A DNA stretch of 62,391 nucleotides from Nitrospirota bacterium (GCA_021789735.1 JAJYJB010000001.1:1-62391); one strand, 5' to 3'. Positions 24,390 to 33,155 are shown, counted from the first letter of the stretch. Made by a program: numbers and translations. The notes: a model not told the origin generated them from the letters alone.

Positions 24390-25625
24390 TCAGAGGCTTG
24401 TCTTTTTCTTTAGTGCCGACAGCACTCCGAAGACCACGGCGAAGACACCGATCGTGACAATTATAGTGTATGCAAGCATTGCCTTGGGGGCTATATGAAG
24501 GACGTCTATATAACCTGAGATCGCCGTCATCAGGATGAATGAGCCTCCGCCCAGGCCAAAGGCGGTCATGAACGGCCTGGCCAGGGGGTTGGCGTTGTAA
24601 TTCTGCGGCTCCTTCCAGCGGTCCAGGAACGGTATGAGCGCGAGGATGAGGAAGACCGTCCCCGGAAAGATCACGCCGCCGATGGTCTCCGGGGTTATCT
24701 TGCCGCCGAATATGGTAAAGGAGAGGTCTCCGGGTATGAGCTTAAGGAACCCGTAAACCCACAGGAAATACCAGTCCGGCCGCATAATGGGCGTGCCCGG
24801 TGAAGGGGCGCCGTAAAGCTCTATGACGTTTATCGGGACATAAGTGGCCAGGATCAAAAGCACAAACATCAGGAACATGAAGAAAGGGACGCTGACGGCG
24901 GCCTGCTCCGGCCATATCGGTATGCCTATCAGCCTCTTGCCGCCCTTTGCTTCGGGCCTCCCCATGTTGGCGCGGGGCTCCGTATGTTTCTGCTTTACCA
25001 GTATGACCATGTGCGCGCCTATAAGCGCTATTATGACCATCGGGATCAGCATGACATGGAAGAAGAAGAACCGGGGCACCATGGCGGTGGAAGGGAACTC
25101 ACCGGCAAATATGAGCCTTGACAACCAGCCGCCTACCCACGGAATGGACTTGACCATGTAGTAGGCAATGGAGGTTGCGGTCACCGAAAACTGGCTGTAA
25201 GGAAGGAGGTAGCCGGTAAAGGCCGCTCCGAGCGAAATGCCCATAAGGGCCAGGCCGATCAGCCAGTTGATCTCCCTGGGTTTCCTGTATGCCCCTGTGA
25301 AGTATACCCTCAGGAAATGCAGGATGAGCGAAGATATCATGAGCATGGCGGACCAGTGGTGGATGCGCCTTATTATCATGCCCATCGGCTTCAGGTCCAT
25401 TTTAACCACGCTGGCGTATGCGGCGGGCACCATGGCATGGAAAAGCGGCACCAGCCTGACCGAAGGCTCATAGAGCAGGCCAAGGAATATGCCGGTTACC
25501 ACCAGCGAGACGAACGAGAACAAGGCTATTTCCCCTAGCAGGTATGTAGGATGGCTGGGGAACGTCTTGGTCAGGAACTTTTCATTGAACTTTTTTAGTT
25601 CAAGCCTTTCTTCAAACCATTTCAT
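24390..25625 (-). CDS. cytochrome b subunit of a Rieske/cytochrome b (bc-type) complex
   Basis: 411 residues, fused b6 plus subunit-IV type with about nine membrane helices. Paired haem-ligand histidines are seen in RRIHHWSAMLMISSLILHFLRV and in FFFHVMLIPM with ALIGAHMVIL. The quinol-site motif is PDWYF (RPDWYFLWVYGFLK) in place of mitochondrial PEWY; PDWY is known from b6f-type and several anaerobe complexes. It oxidises menaquinol and splits electrons between the Rieske centre and the b haems. It is the last gene of the unit pentahaem c / small membrane protein / Rieske / cytochrome b. Confidence 0.92.
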   Translation of the reverse strand: MKWFEERLELKKFNEKFLTKTFPSHPTYLLGEIALFSFVSLVVTGIFLGLLYEPSVRLVPLFHAMVPAAYASVVKMDLKPMGMIIRRIHHWSAMLMISSLILHFLRVYFTGAYRKPREINWLIGLALMGISLGAAFTGYLLPYSQFSVTATSIAYYMVKSIPWVGGWLSRLIFAGEFPSTAMVPRFFFFHVMLIPMVIIALIGAHMVILVKQKHTEPRANMGRPEAKGGKRLIGIPIWPEQAAVSVPFFMFLMFVLLILATYVPINVIELYGAPSPGTPIMRPDWYFLWVYGFLKLIPGDLSFTIFGGKITPETIGGVIFPGTVFLILALIPFLDRWKEPQNYNANPLARPFMTAFGLGGGSFILMTAISGYIDVLHIAPKAMLAYTIIVTIGVFAVVFGVLSALKKKTSL

Positions 25626-25643
25626 TATTTTATACCTCGCCTT

Positions 25644-26240
25644 TTATACCTGCGGTCCGATGGGGCCGGTAAAATCGCTTGTAAAGAAAACCGAGTCGCC
25701 CTGCACCTTTATGCCGATCTGTGCAAGAGGGATCGGTGCCGGGCCGCCTATGACCTTGGCCCCTTTAGCGGGGTCGAACATGCTGTTATGGCAGAAGCAT
25801 TCCGTGAAAGAGGCGTCCGGGTTTGACGGGTTCTTCACCCAGGAGACGGTGCACCCAAGGTGGGTGCAGATGGCGCTGTAAGATACAAACCCCTGGTCGG
25901 TGAGGTTGATCTTCGTGGGGGCCACGAAATCGGACTCCTTCAGCTTTATGAGCTGCACGATGTTGGCCGGGTTTGACGTTTTGCCCTTGGGATAGGCCAG
26001 CACCCAGTCCCCGTCGTGCATGTCCGAGGCCTTGACGGGGCTTCCGGCGTTTGCGCCCTTTGCGTACACCAGCTGGTCCCCCGGCTTTATGGTGGAGACG
26101 TAACCGGGCTTCTTGGGCGGCGTAAGGACTTTAAGGAGCGAAAAAAGCGATACGAACGCGCCCGCTATGGACGCGATCATCACGCCGAGGGTGAATTTTC
26201 TGCGGGTTATACCTTGTCCTGCTTGATTGTCCTCTACCAT
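25644..26240 (-). CDS. Rieske [2Fe-2S] protein
   Basis: 198 residues with a Tat-type leader (TRRKFTLGV at 12-20) that stays as the membrane anchor. The cluster loops are CTHLGC (ligands C125 and H127) and CFCHNS (ligands C148 and H151), with C130 and C150 placed for the structural disulfide. An insertion separates the loops (VKNPSNPDASFTE). It passes electrons from quinol to a c-type cytochrome on the periplasmic side. The stop is 18 bases before the cytochrome b ATG, and the start overlaps the small membrane gene by 7 bases. Confidence 0.93.
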   Translation of the reverse strand: MVEDNQAGQGITRRKFTLGVMIASIAGAFVSLFSLLKVLTPPKKPGYVSTIKPGDQLVYAKGANAGSPVKASDMHDGDWVLAYPKGKTSNPANIVQLIKLKESDFVAPTKINLTDQGFVSYSAICTHLGCTVSWVKNPSNPDASFTECFCHNSMFDPAKGAKVIGGPAPIPLAQIGIKVQGDSVFFTSDFTGPIGPQV

Positions 26241-26497
26241 AGCAGCTCCTCCTCACGGTCCTCTGACACTTCCCTGAACGGCACGAAGGTCTTGGTAAAC
26301 AGGACGATATCGATGCCTGCGATCAGGAATATGAAGGCCGTAAGCGTGCCCAGCGCGTAGTTGCCGCCTTTTCCCGATACAAGCAGATACGCGAATGCCA
26401 CTCCCAATCCAAGCAGCAGCAATGACAGCAGCACAATCAGCGCTGCCATACCCCCAGAATATGAGGGTTTCTTTTGGTGAATGATCTCAAAGCTCAT
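26234..26497 (-). CDS. small two-helix membrane protein of the bc complex operon
   Basis: 87 residues from the ATG at 26497 (MSFEIIHQKK), chosen because the preceding cytochrome gene ends at 26499, which makes a tight junction. Two hydrophobic helices (about 16-40 and 48-68) are followed by an acidic tail (EDREEEL). No family was recognised. Its position between the multihaem cytochrome and Rieske genes suggests an accessory subunit of the complex. Confidence 0.7.
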   Translation of the reverse strand: MSFEIIHQKKPSYSGGMAALIVLLSLLLLGLGVAFAYLLVSGKGGNYALGTLTAFIFLIAGIDIVLFTKTFVPFREVSEDREEELLW

Positions 26498-26498
26498 C

Positions 26499-27212
26499 TC
26501 AGTCCCTCTTTTCCAGTATGAGATATATGAAATAACCCAGAACAAAGACAAATATGGCGCCGCCGAAGGCGATAAGTCCTATTTTGTAAGGGTCCAGGTC
26601 CTGACTTATCTTGGGGACCACGCTTGGCCTGGTCCCGGCCGCCTTCTGCTCTCCCAGTTTTATCTTCATCTTTGAGAGCATCTGTACAGTTGCGTCCGTG
26701 ACATTCATCGGGTCGACCTGGTCAAACCCTGTAGTGTCCTTGTGACAGCTCTTGCAGAGCTGGGGCACCTGAGGTATCGCGTTGTGGTGCGGCCCATGGC
26801 ATTTTGCGCAGGAGGGCCCGCCTTTCCCTTCCAGGTAGGCCTTGCCCATGACGCTTTTCGAATACTCGGAGACCTCGGTGGGATGGCATTTTGAGCAGGC
26901 ATCGAACTGCGCCTGCCCGTGGGGAGCCCCGATGAACCCATGGTCCTTGGACATGGCCTTGTCCATCGTCGTTGCCGTCGGGTCGCCGCCGTGGCACATG
27001 TTGCAGGTTATCCCGTTCTGCTGATGAACGGAGCCCGTCCACTCGGCTACGGGCTTTGCCAGCTGGCCCCCAAGCGTCTTATGGCAGTTGACACAAGAGA
27101 TGTTCCCGATCGCGCCGGCCTTTTGGGCTGAGCTGCTTTTCTGCCCGAAGGCCCCAACCGCGAAAACCATGACCAGTGAGAAAACGGCCGCAAAAACAAG
27201 TTTTTTTCTCAT
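26499..27212 (-). CDS. membrane-anchored pentahaem cytochrome c
   Basis: 237 residues from the ATG at 27212, preceded by AGAGGAA. It has a signal peptide (about 1-24), five CxxCH sites (CVNCH, CNMCH, CSKCH, CAKCH, CKSCH) and one C-terminal membrane helix (about 208-232, IGLIAFGGAIFVFVLGYFIY) with a short cytoplasmic KRD end. It probably takes the place of cytochrome c1 as the acceptor from the Rieske protein. It is the first gene of the bc-type operon; the NrfD operon upstream ends in a terminator, so this gene needs its own promoter. Confidence 0.9.
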   Translation of the reverse strand: MRKKLVFAAVFSLVMVFAVGAFGQKSSSAQKAGAIGNISCVNCHKTLGGQLAKPVAEWTGSVHQQNGITCNMCHGGDPTATTMDKAMSKDHGFIGAPHGQAQFDACSKCHPTEVSEYSKSVMGKAYLEGKGGPSCAKCHGPHHNAIPQVPQLCKSCHKDTTGFDQVDPMNVTDATVQMLSKMKIKLGEQKAAGTRPSVVPKISQDLDPYKIGLIAFGGAIFVFVLGYFIYLILEKRD

Positions 27213-27382
27213 TTCCTCTGCCCCAGACTTTATTTGATTGAGATCATGAAAATCCCACAATCAGTAAATTTTCGGGAACCTGCACTGGAAATAACTTTTC
27301 TATACTTGCACGGTAATACATTGTTTGTCAATCGATCGATGCTTCGGAGGCTCTCGACGCATCTGGCCGGGGAACAAAAGAA

Positions 27383-27416
27383 AAAGCCGGCGCGGTGAAC
27401 TGCCCGCGCCGGCTTT
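27383..27416 (-). terminator. terminator after the nrfD-like gene
   Basis: A perfect 13-bp stem AAAGCCGGCGCGG / CCGCGCCGGCTTT with an 8-base loop is followed on the minus strand by TTCTTTTG. It lies 15 bases after the stop of the NrfD-like gene. Confidence 0.8.
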
Positions 27417-27430
27417 CTGAAGGCGAAGGA

Positions 27431-28714
27431 TTAGGCTCGTTCTTCGGGTATTTCCTCCACGTGGGGCCTTACAACCCTCACTTCGTGAGGCTCTTTTCCC
27501 GCGACTGCGAATCTCAGTTTGCCCGTGTATACAGGAATGGCGAACTTGCACAGAAAGGTATAGATCATTGCCCCTGTAGCCCATACTCCGAGTGAAACCA
27601 GGAGCTCGGTCGCGGTGGGCGTGTATTGGTATATCTCGCCCAGCACATCGGGAGTAAAGCCGGGGATCACAAGGCCCATGCCTTTTTCGATGTATATGCC
27701 TACGATCATGAGCACGCACGCGGTATTGAGCGTTACCAGGTTCTCGCGCGTCTTCTTATTGAGGATCAGCACGAACCCGACAACACTGGTTATAAGCGAG
27801 GTCCATGCATACGGCACCAGGTTCGTCTGCCCGTGAAGGCCAAAGAACAGGTAATGGATCGAGATGGACTCGGCGGTCCCGGGATAGAATGACTTGAACA
27901 GATCCGAGACCGTAAAAAACAGGTTTATAGCCATCGCATACGCGATGAAGGTGGCGATCCTGAAGATCGTCTTGTTTTCTACCTTCACATCGGAGACCTT
28001 CCTGAGCACCTGGAACACCAGGAGCATCAGGGCCGGCCCGGAGCTGAGCGCGCCCGCTATGAACCTTGGCGCAAGGATGGCGGCGCTCCAGAAGGGCCTG
28101 GAGAAAGCCGCGTTGTACAGAAACGCGGTTACGGTATGTATGCTGACCGCGACGGGTATCGACAGGTAGATCAGGAAGCCGATAAAGGACTTCATGTTGT
28201 AGTGTTCTCCGCGGGAAAGCTTGTACATCACGTAAAAGGTGATGATGATATTGAGGAAGAGATAACTGTTAAGGGCCAGGACGTCCCACGCAAGAAGCGA
28301 TGAGGGCCAGTGCATCATGCCTATTGGCGGCGGAAGGATATGCCATACCCTGAGGGGCTGCCCGAGGTCCGTCATGATGAACAATATGCACATTATGAGG
28401 GCGGTGATCGCCATCAGTTCGGCAAACAATACTATTTCTTTAATGGGCTTGTCGTGGTGCACGTAAGCCGGGACCACAAGCAGGACGGCCGCAGCGGCCA
28501 CCCCTACCAGGAAGGTGAAGTTGGAGATATAAAAACCCCAGGACACCTGGTCTCTCATGGCGGTCATTATGAGGCCATGCTCCGCCTGTCCGATGTACGC
28601 GTGCACTCCCAGCCCCATAAGGACTGCGAGGAACGCAAGCCACAGGTAATACTTGGCGCTGCCTTTGAATATCGAACCCCATGCGATGAAAAAATTCTTG
28701 ATTGTCTGTATCAT
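27431..28714 (-). CDS. NrfD/PsrC-like quinone-reactive membrane subunit
   Basis: 427 residues with about ten membrane helices (first at about 22-42, last near 385-410), the size of the longer PsrC/HybB/DsrP-like branch. The family sequence GFYISNFTFLVGVAAAAVLLVVP appears near 62-85 and hydrophilic helix ends carry the conserved-type His and Arg residues. It would exchange electrons with the quinone pool and hand them to the Fe-S subunit encoded just upstream, whose stop overlaps this start by 4 bases (ATGA). Direction (quinol oxidation or quinone reduction) cannot be told. Confidence 0.9.
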   Translation of the reverse strand: MIQTIKNFFIAWGSIFKGSAKYYLWLAFLAVLMGLGVHAYIGQAEHGLIMTAMRDQVSWGFYISNFTFLVGVAAAAVLLVVPAYVHHDKPIKEIVLFAELMAITALIMCILFIMTDLGQPLRVWHILPPPIGMMHWPSSLLAWDVLALNSYLFLNIIITFYVMYKLSRGEHYNMKSFIGFLIYLSIPVAVSIHTVTAFLYNAAFSRPFWSAAILAPRFIAGALSSGPALMLLVFQVLRKVSDVKVENKTIFRIATFIAYAMAINLFFTVSDLFKSFYPGTAESISIHYLFFGLHGQTNLVPYAWTSLITSVVGFVLILNKKTRENLVTLNTACVLMIVGIYIEKGMGLVIPGFTPDVLGEIYQYTPTATELLVSLGVWATGAMIYTFLCKFAIPVYTGKLRFAVAGKEPHEVRVVRPHVEEIPEERA

Positions 28715-29661
28715 CCTGAAAACCTTTCCCCTACCTCGAAATCAAAGAAGTAGAAAAACTTCGGGTGTGTGCCCAGATCATCCTTGAGCCTGAACGTTCT
28801 TTTGTGCTCCATGGCATACCTGACCTCGCTTTTGGGGTCCAGGAGGTTTCCGAACTTCCGTGCGCCCACGGGACAGGCTTCGACACAGGCGGTATACCGG
28901 CCTTTCCTCGACCTCTGGATGCAGAAGGTGCACTTTTCAACAACTCCCTTGTACCGGGGACGGTTGCCCAGGTAATGGGTATTAGGATTTATGTCCGCGG
29001 CCGTTAAACCGGGCTCCCCCCAGTTGAAGTGCCTGGCCCCGTAAGGGCAAGCCGCCATGCAATACCTGCAGCCTATGCACCAGTTGTAGTCGACCACAAT
29101 AATTCCGTCCGGCTCCTGCCAGGTCGCCTGGGTAGGGCATGCCCTTGTGCAGGCCGGATTCTCGCATTGCTGGCAAGCGACAGGCAAATAAAAATAGCCG
29201 GGTTCAGGCACCAGCTTCGGATCATAATATTTGTCCGCTTTGTCCCAATCCAGGAAATCCTTATGCTTGAACCGGAGGACCTGTATCCACTGGACCTGCG
29301 GGTCCCTGGACTGGTTGTTCTCATTAATGCATGCATACACGCAGGTCCTGCAGCCGATGCAGCGCGAGACGTCCAGCCCATAGCCGAACAGGACCCCGGG
29401 CATTGCCGGCTCGATGCCGATCTTGATGGCCTTTTTGTATTTGCGTTCGTATTCCCGCTCCAGGCGTTCAACGACCTGTTTCTTTTCCGCCACGGTCATC
29501 TCCCTGAAGTGCTTCTGGAAAAATGACTCCCAGAAACCCTTAAAAGAGGCGTCCGCCCTGTCCAGGGGCAGCATTGTGGTGGCCGCGCCCGCCAAAGCGC
29601 CCTTCAGCAGGGTCCTGCGGTTTATTTTCAGTTCCCTTTTTTCGATCTTGTCGTTTTTCAT
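28711..29661 (-). CDS. periplasmic four-cluster ferredoxin subunit (DsrO/HybA-like)
   Basis: 316 residues with a Tat signal (NRRTLLKGALAGAA, about 14-28). Four cysteine groups are visible: CIGCRTCVYAC, CQQCENPACTRAC, CIGCRYCMAAC and CTFC...CVEAC, enough for four [4Fe-4S] clusters in the NrfC/DsrO/HybA arrangement. Being Tat-exported, it sits on the periplasmic face and links the tetrahaem cytochrome to the NrfD-like membrane subunit. The start follows the cytochrome stop by 5 bases. Confidence 0.92.
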   Translation of the reverse strand: MKNDKIEKRELKINRRTLLKGALAGAATTMLPLDRADASFKGFWESFFQKHFREMTVAEKKQVVERLEREYERKYKKAIKIGIEPAMPGVLFGYGLDVSRCIGCRTCVYACINENNQSRDPQVQWIQVLRFKHKDFLDWDKADKYYDPKLVPEPGYFYLPVACQQCENPACTRACPTQATWQEPDGIIVVDYNWCIGCRYCMAACPYGARHFNWGEPGLTAADINPNTHYLGNRPRYKGVVEKCTFCIQRSRKGRYTACVEACPVGARKFGNLLDPKSEVRYAMEHKRTFRLKDDLGTHPKFFYFFDFEVGERFSG

Positions 29662-29666
29662 GATGG

Positions 29667-30206
29667 TTACTCTCCCCGATACTTTATTTCCGACGGCTTT
29701 AACGGGGCCGGAAACGGTTTAATGGATTTGAACTTCGGGTCATGCGGCCAGTGGCAGTTTATGCACTGGTAATATGTTTTCTTTCCATTCCACATGCCTA
29801 TCCTCTTGCCGTGCAGTCCTGCCTTCCATTCCTTGAATATGAAGCCGTGGCACTGCGCGCAAACTAGATAAGACTGGTCAAAACTGACTGTCTGTCCAGT
29901 GAACAGCTTTAATGTGTCCCTGTTGGTAGGATTGTGGCAGTCAAAACACCACCCGCCAGGCATATGCTTCAGCACGACATCCTGATGCATCTCGGTAAGT
30001 TTTCTTATCTTGTAATTGACGGGCATTCCCGCGTGGCACTGGGAGCACGGCCACAACCCTTGGTCTGCCTTGGGGAACGGAGGACGCGCCATGATGTCCT
30101 TCGGATTGGGCAGAGGATAATGATAATCCTGCCCGGCGGCAAAGGCTAACGACAACGGCACAAGAACGAATAGAACTACGGCGGCAGCGATGATTTTTTT
30201 TCCCAT
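29667..30206 (-). CDS. periplasmic tetrahaem cytochrome c
   Basis: 179 residues with a signal peptide (about 1-24, ending AFAAG). Four CxxCH motifs (CSQCH, CFDCH, CAQCH, CINCH) lie between about residues 55 and 160, with extra His residues available as distal ligands (MHQD, KHMPGG). First gene of a three-gene unit cytochrome / ferredoxin / NrfD, a set resembling Geobacter cbcSTU-like or DsrJOP-like quinone-cytochrome oxidoreductases. AGGGGAAG is the ribosome-binding site, and a TTGACA promoter lies upstream. Confidence 0.9.
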   Translation of the reverse strand: MGKKIIAAAVVLFVLVPLSLAFAAGQDYHYPLPNPKDIMARPPFPKADQGLWPCSQCHAGMPVNYKIRKLTEMHQDVVLKHMPGGWCFDCHNPTNRDTLKLFTGQTVSFDQSYLVCAQCHGFIFKEWKAGLHGKRIGMWNGKKTYYQCINCHWPHDPKFKSIKPFPAPLKPSEIKYRGE

Positions 30207-30236
30207 TTCTTCCCCTTCTTCGAAAAAAACTCGTGT

Positions 30237-30266
30237 ATCTTAAAATATGTTTTGAAGGGGTGTCAA
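30237..30266 (-). promoter_or_regulatory. promoter of the tetrahaem / Fe-S / NrfD operon
   Basis: TTGACA (30266-30261) and TAAGAT (30242-30237) on the minus strand have an 18-base spacer. The start codon at 30206 follows about 30 bases later. The rest of the gap up to 30377 holds no recognisable gene; an ATG-led 13-codon frame at about 30330 is too short to call. Confidence 0.65.
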
Positions 30267-30377
30267 GATTTTTTCTTTATGCTGCCGCAACCACTGATTG
30301 TATAATTGTTTTGAAGATGGAGGCGCCAATGAACACAACCTCCATGCTATTTTTATTTGAGCGCGGATAAGATTTTT

Positions 30378-31127
30378 TTACTTGAGGAGTTTGCCCGCGT
30401 CCAGACCGATGCCGCCCATCAGCCCGGCAAGTCCCCTCACCTTGTTCTCAAGGAGCATGACGCCGAAGAGGACCATTATCAGGCCGCTTACGAGCATGAT
30501 GGCCCTCATGTATCTCATGATCCTTTTTGAGTAGCTCAAGAACGTGTTCATGGCAAGGGCGGCGGCAAAAAACGGGCAGGCCAGCCCGAGCGAATAGACT
30601 CCCAGGAGTTTCAGCCCGTAGAAGGTGGAGCCCTTGGTGGCCGCCACAAGCAGGATGCCGCCAAGTATCGGGCCTATGCAGGGTGTCCAGCCGGCGGCGA
30701 ACGTCATGCCTATTAGGAAGGCCCCGATGTATCCGGCCGGCCGGCCGCTAAGATGGAACTTTCTTTCCTTCATCAGGAAGTCCAGCTTCAGGATGCCCGA
30801 GATGAAAAGGCCAAAGACGATCGTGGTCACTCCGCCCGCTATGCGTATCGTGTCCTGGTAGTGGAACAGCCATCGCCCGATGACGGAAGACGATGCGCCA
30901 AGGCCGATGAACACGGAGGAAAACCCCAGTATGAAAGAGGCCGAATTGGCCACGGTGACGCGTTTTATGCGGGCCCTCTGCCCGTCGCCGGCCGCGGTCA
31001 GGCTTTCAAAGGAAAGTCCGGTTATGAAGGAGACGTACGATGGCACCAGGGGCAGGACACAGGGCGAAAGGAAAGACAGCAGGCCTGCCGCAAACGCAAG
31101 AGGGAAAGATAAGGATATATTATTCAT
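30378..31127 (-). CDS. ccdA: CcdA-type thiol-disulfide interchange protein
   Basis: 249 residues from the ATG at 31127, fixed by the ATGA overlap with the MOSC-MogA gene; the longer frame is basic and implausible. Six membrane helices are expected. The two redox cysteines sit in LSPCVLPLVPSY (helix 1) and GWTPCIGPILGG (helix 4), the DsbD-beta/CcdA signature. CcdA carries reducing equivalents outward to keep apocytochrome CxxCH cysteines reduced, which fits the three cytochrome genes just downstream on the map. Confidence 0.92.
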   Translation of the reverse strand: MNNISLSFPLAFAAGLLSFLSPCVLPLVPSYVSFITGLSFESLTAAGDGQRARIKRVTVANSASFILGFSSVFIGLGASSSVIGRWLFHYQDTIRIAGGVTTIVFGLFISGILKLDFLMKERKFHLSGRPAGYIGAFLIGMTFAAGWTPCIGPILGGILLVAATKGSTFYGLKLLGVYSLGLACPFFAAALAMNTFLSYSKRIMRYMRAIMLVSGLIMVLFGVMLLENKVRGLAGLMGGIGLDAGKLLK

Positions 31128-32047
31128 ACAGCGCAATCCTCCCCCGTACCCTTTATTTTGCTGATGGCGTGGGGTATCACGTCCATGACCGCCGCGAGTC
31201 CGTCCGCCACAGCCTTGGGGCTTCCGGGCAGGTTTATTATAAGGCAAGTGCCCCTGGTGCCCGCAATACCCCTGGAAAGCATGGCCCTTTTGGTCTTCTG
31301 CATGCCGTGGGCGCGCATCGCTTCGGCCAGACCTGGCAGCTGCCTTTCGAGGACCGCGGCGGTGGCCTCCGGGGTTATGTCCCTGGGGGAAAGCCCCGTG
31401 CCGCCCGTTGTGATTATAAGGTCCGCCAGGGCGGAATACCTGATGAGCCTCTCCTTGAGGGTCTCCATTTCATCCGGTATCATCTCGTAGCGGAGGACGC
31501 CCGCGCCTGCCGCGGCCAGCAGGCTTGAGACCAGCGGGCCGCTTTCGTCGGTCCGCTCCCCCTTTGAGCCCTTGTCGCTCAGGGTTATGACGGCCGCCGT
31601 GAACCGGGCGATGGCGACCGCGTCCCCGGTCCTTATCCCGCCGCCGGAGAGGACCTTCACGAATATGCCCTCCCGCGGCATTATGCAGTCTCCGGACTGC
31701 CTGTATATCTCGCATTTTTCATGGCAACGCTTCCCGATCTGCGTTACCTCCGTAACGGACCGGCCGATGATGAGCTTCGTGCCGACAGGCAGCTCTGCCA
31801 GGGCCAGTCCCCTGGTGGTTATGTTTTCCGCAAAGTCCCCGGGGGCAAGCGCCCCGCCCTGGGGAGAGCAGCGCGCTTTCTCTATGCTTTCAATGGCAAG
31901 AAGGCTTATCTGCCGGTGCCAGGAGGACGAGGCGTGGGCGTCTCCCTCGATGCCAAAATTCTCCCTGAGCACGGCCTCGGGGACCGGCGTCTTCCTTGTG
32001 CCCTTCTTCGTGCTTATGTTTATGGATACGATCCTGCCTTCAGACAC
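31124..32047 (-). CDS. MOSC domain fused to MogA/MoaB molybdopterin domain
   Basis: 307 residues. The first half (1-150) is a MOSC sulfur-carrier domain with NFGIEGDAHA, a GDFAENITTRG motif and the cysteine-bearing IGKRCHEKCEIYRQSGDC. The second (about 152-300) is a MogA/MoaB adenylyltransferase domain with ITLSDKGSKGERTDESGP, IITTGGTGLSPRDITPEA and INLPGSPKAV. MogA adenylates molybdopterin before Mo or W insertion; MOSC domains bind or mobilise sulfur and the cofactor. The fusion would serve maturation of a Mo/W enzyme. The gene overlaps mnmA by 8 bases and ccdA by 4. Confidence 0.92.
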   Translation of the reverse strand: MSEGRIVSINISTKKGTRKTPVPEAVLRENFGIEGDAHASSSWHRQISLLAIESIEKARCSPQGGALAPGDFAENITTRGLALAELPVGTKLIIGRSVTEVTQIGKRCHEKCEIYRQSGDCIMPREGIFVKVLSGGGIRTGDAVAIARFTAAVITLSDKGSKGERTDESGPLVSSLLAAAGAGVLRYEMIPDEMETLKERLIRYSALADLIITTGGTGLSPRDITPEATAAVLERQLPGLAEAMRAHGMQKTKRAMLSRGIAGTRGTCLIINLPGSPKAVADGLAAVMDVIPHAISKIKGTGEDCAV

Positions 32048-33155
32048 TGGCGGCTTCTCCTTCTTTCTCCAGGATTATGCCGCCGCCTACTACATCCTGG
32101 CCGTTATAAAAGACGGCGCTCTGCCCAGGGGCGGCGGCCCACTGGGGAGAGTCAAAAACGATGCGCGCAGCGCCCGCGCCGGGGACCAAAAAGACCGTTG
32201 CCATCGCGGGCGGCATCGTGGAGCGCACTTTTACGCCGGCCCTGAAAGAATATCCCTTTTTGCAAAGGCCGTCCCATCCGTCCAGGAGCCAGTGCAGCTC
32301 TCCGGCCTCTATTTCGCTGGTAAAGGCCTTTTGCCTGTCCCCGGCGTATACGGTGTTCCTGGCGGCATCTATCCTGTACACGTAAAGGGGTTTTGGATCG
32401 TGCGGGCCCCTTTGCCCTCCAAGTCCCTTCCTTTGTCCTATGGTGTAGCGGCAGATGCCCTCGTGGATGCCCACCTGTCTTCCAGTTTCATCCAGAATGG
32501 GGCCTGGCGCCAGGGCGGACGGGCAGAGCTCCCTTACCATGGCCGGGTAGTCCTTGCCTTCGATAAAGCATATCTCCTGGCTTTCAGGCCTGTCAAAGAC
32601 GGGAAGGCCGGCCTCTCTGGCAATGGTCCGGACGTCCTCTTTTTTGAGCCCGCCCAGAGGCAGCACAAGCCTTTGCAGGAGCTCCCTGCTCTGCGCGTAA
32701 AGCACGTATGACTGGTCTTTCCTTTGGTCTGCGGCGCGCGAAAGCGCGGGCCCGCCTGGCGCCGCTTTTATCATCGCGTAATGGCCGGTCGCGATGAGGT
32801 CCGCCCCTTCCTTTACGGCCGCATCCAGAAGGACGGGAAATTTGACATGCCTGTTGCAAAGGATGCACGGGTTTGGCGTTTGGCCTTTTGAGTAGGAAAA
32901 GGCAAAGGGCCCGATGACCTTTTCTATGAAGCCGTCCCTGGCATCGACGACGCGATGGGGGATCCCAAGGGCCTGCGCCGTCCGGGCTGCGTCTTTCACG
33001 CTCTCGAGGCTGCAGCAGGAACGGGGGTCCTTGCGGGCAAGGCGCGTTTCGAACATAAGGAGGCTTACCCCCTCGACCTGGAAGCCCTGTTTTTTAAGCA
33101 GCAGGGCTGCCACAGAGGAGTCCACTCCACCACTCATTCCCACAATTACTTTCAT
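32040..33155 (-). CDS. mnmA: tRNA-specific 2-thiouridylase MnmA
   Basis: 371 residues. The PP-loop GMSGGVDSSVA is at 6-16. The two catalytic cysteines are in CILCNRHVKF (near 100) and SQEICFIEGKDY (near 200), and C-terminal barrel segments such as YTIGQRKGLGG and YRIDAARNTVYAG are present. It adds sulfur to U34 of tRNA Lys, Glu and Gln, receiving persulfide sulfur from a desulfurase/Tus relay. First gene of the mnmA / MOSC-MogA / ccdA unit. No strong ribosome-binding site precedes the ATG. Confidence 0.95.
   Translation of the reverse strand: MKVIVGMSGGVDSSVAALLLKKQGFQVEGVSLLMFETRLARKDPRSCCSLESVKDAARTAQALGIPHRVVDARDGFIEKVIGPFAFSYSKGQTPNPCILCNRHVKFPVLLDAAVKEGADLIATGHYAMIKAAPGGPALSRAADQRKDQSYVLYAQSRELLQRLVLPLGGLKKEDVRTIAREAGLPVFDRPESQEICFIEGKDYPAMVRELCPSALAPGPILDETGRQVGIHEGICRYTIGQRKGLGGQRGPHDPKPLYVYRIDAARNTVYAGDRQKAFTSEIEAGELHWLLDGWDGLCKKGYSFRAGVKVRSTMPPAMATVFLVPGAGAARIVFDSPQWAAAPGQSAVFYNGQDVVGGGIILEKEGEAASV

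Noticed and set aside
30328..30370. 13-codon frame with GGAGG upstream, near a TATAAT box
   Set aside because: Too short and unlike anything known. The region is better explained as the spacer between ccdA and the cytochrome promoter.
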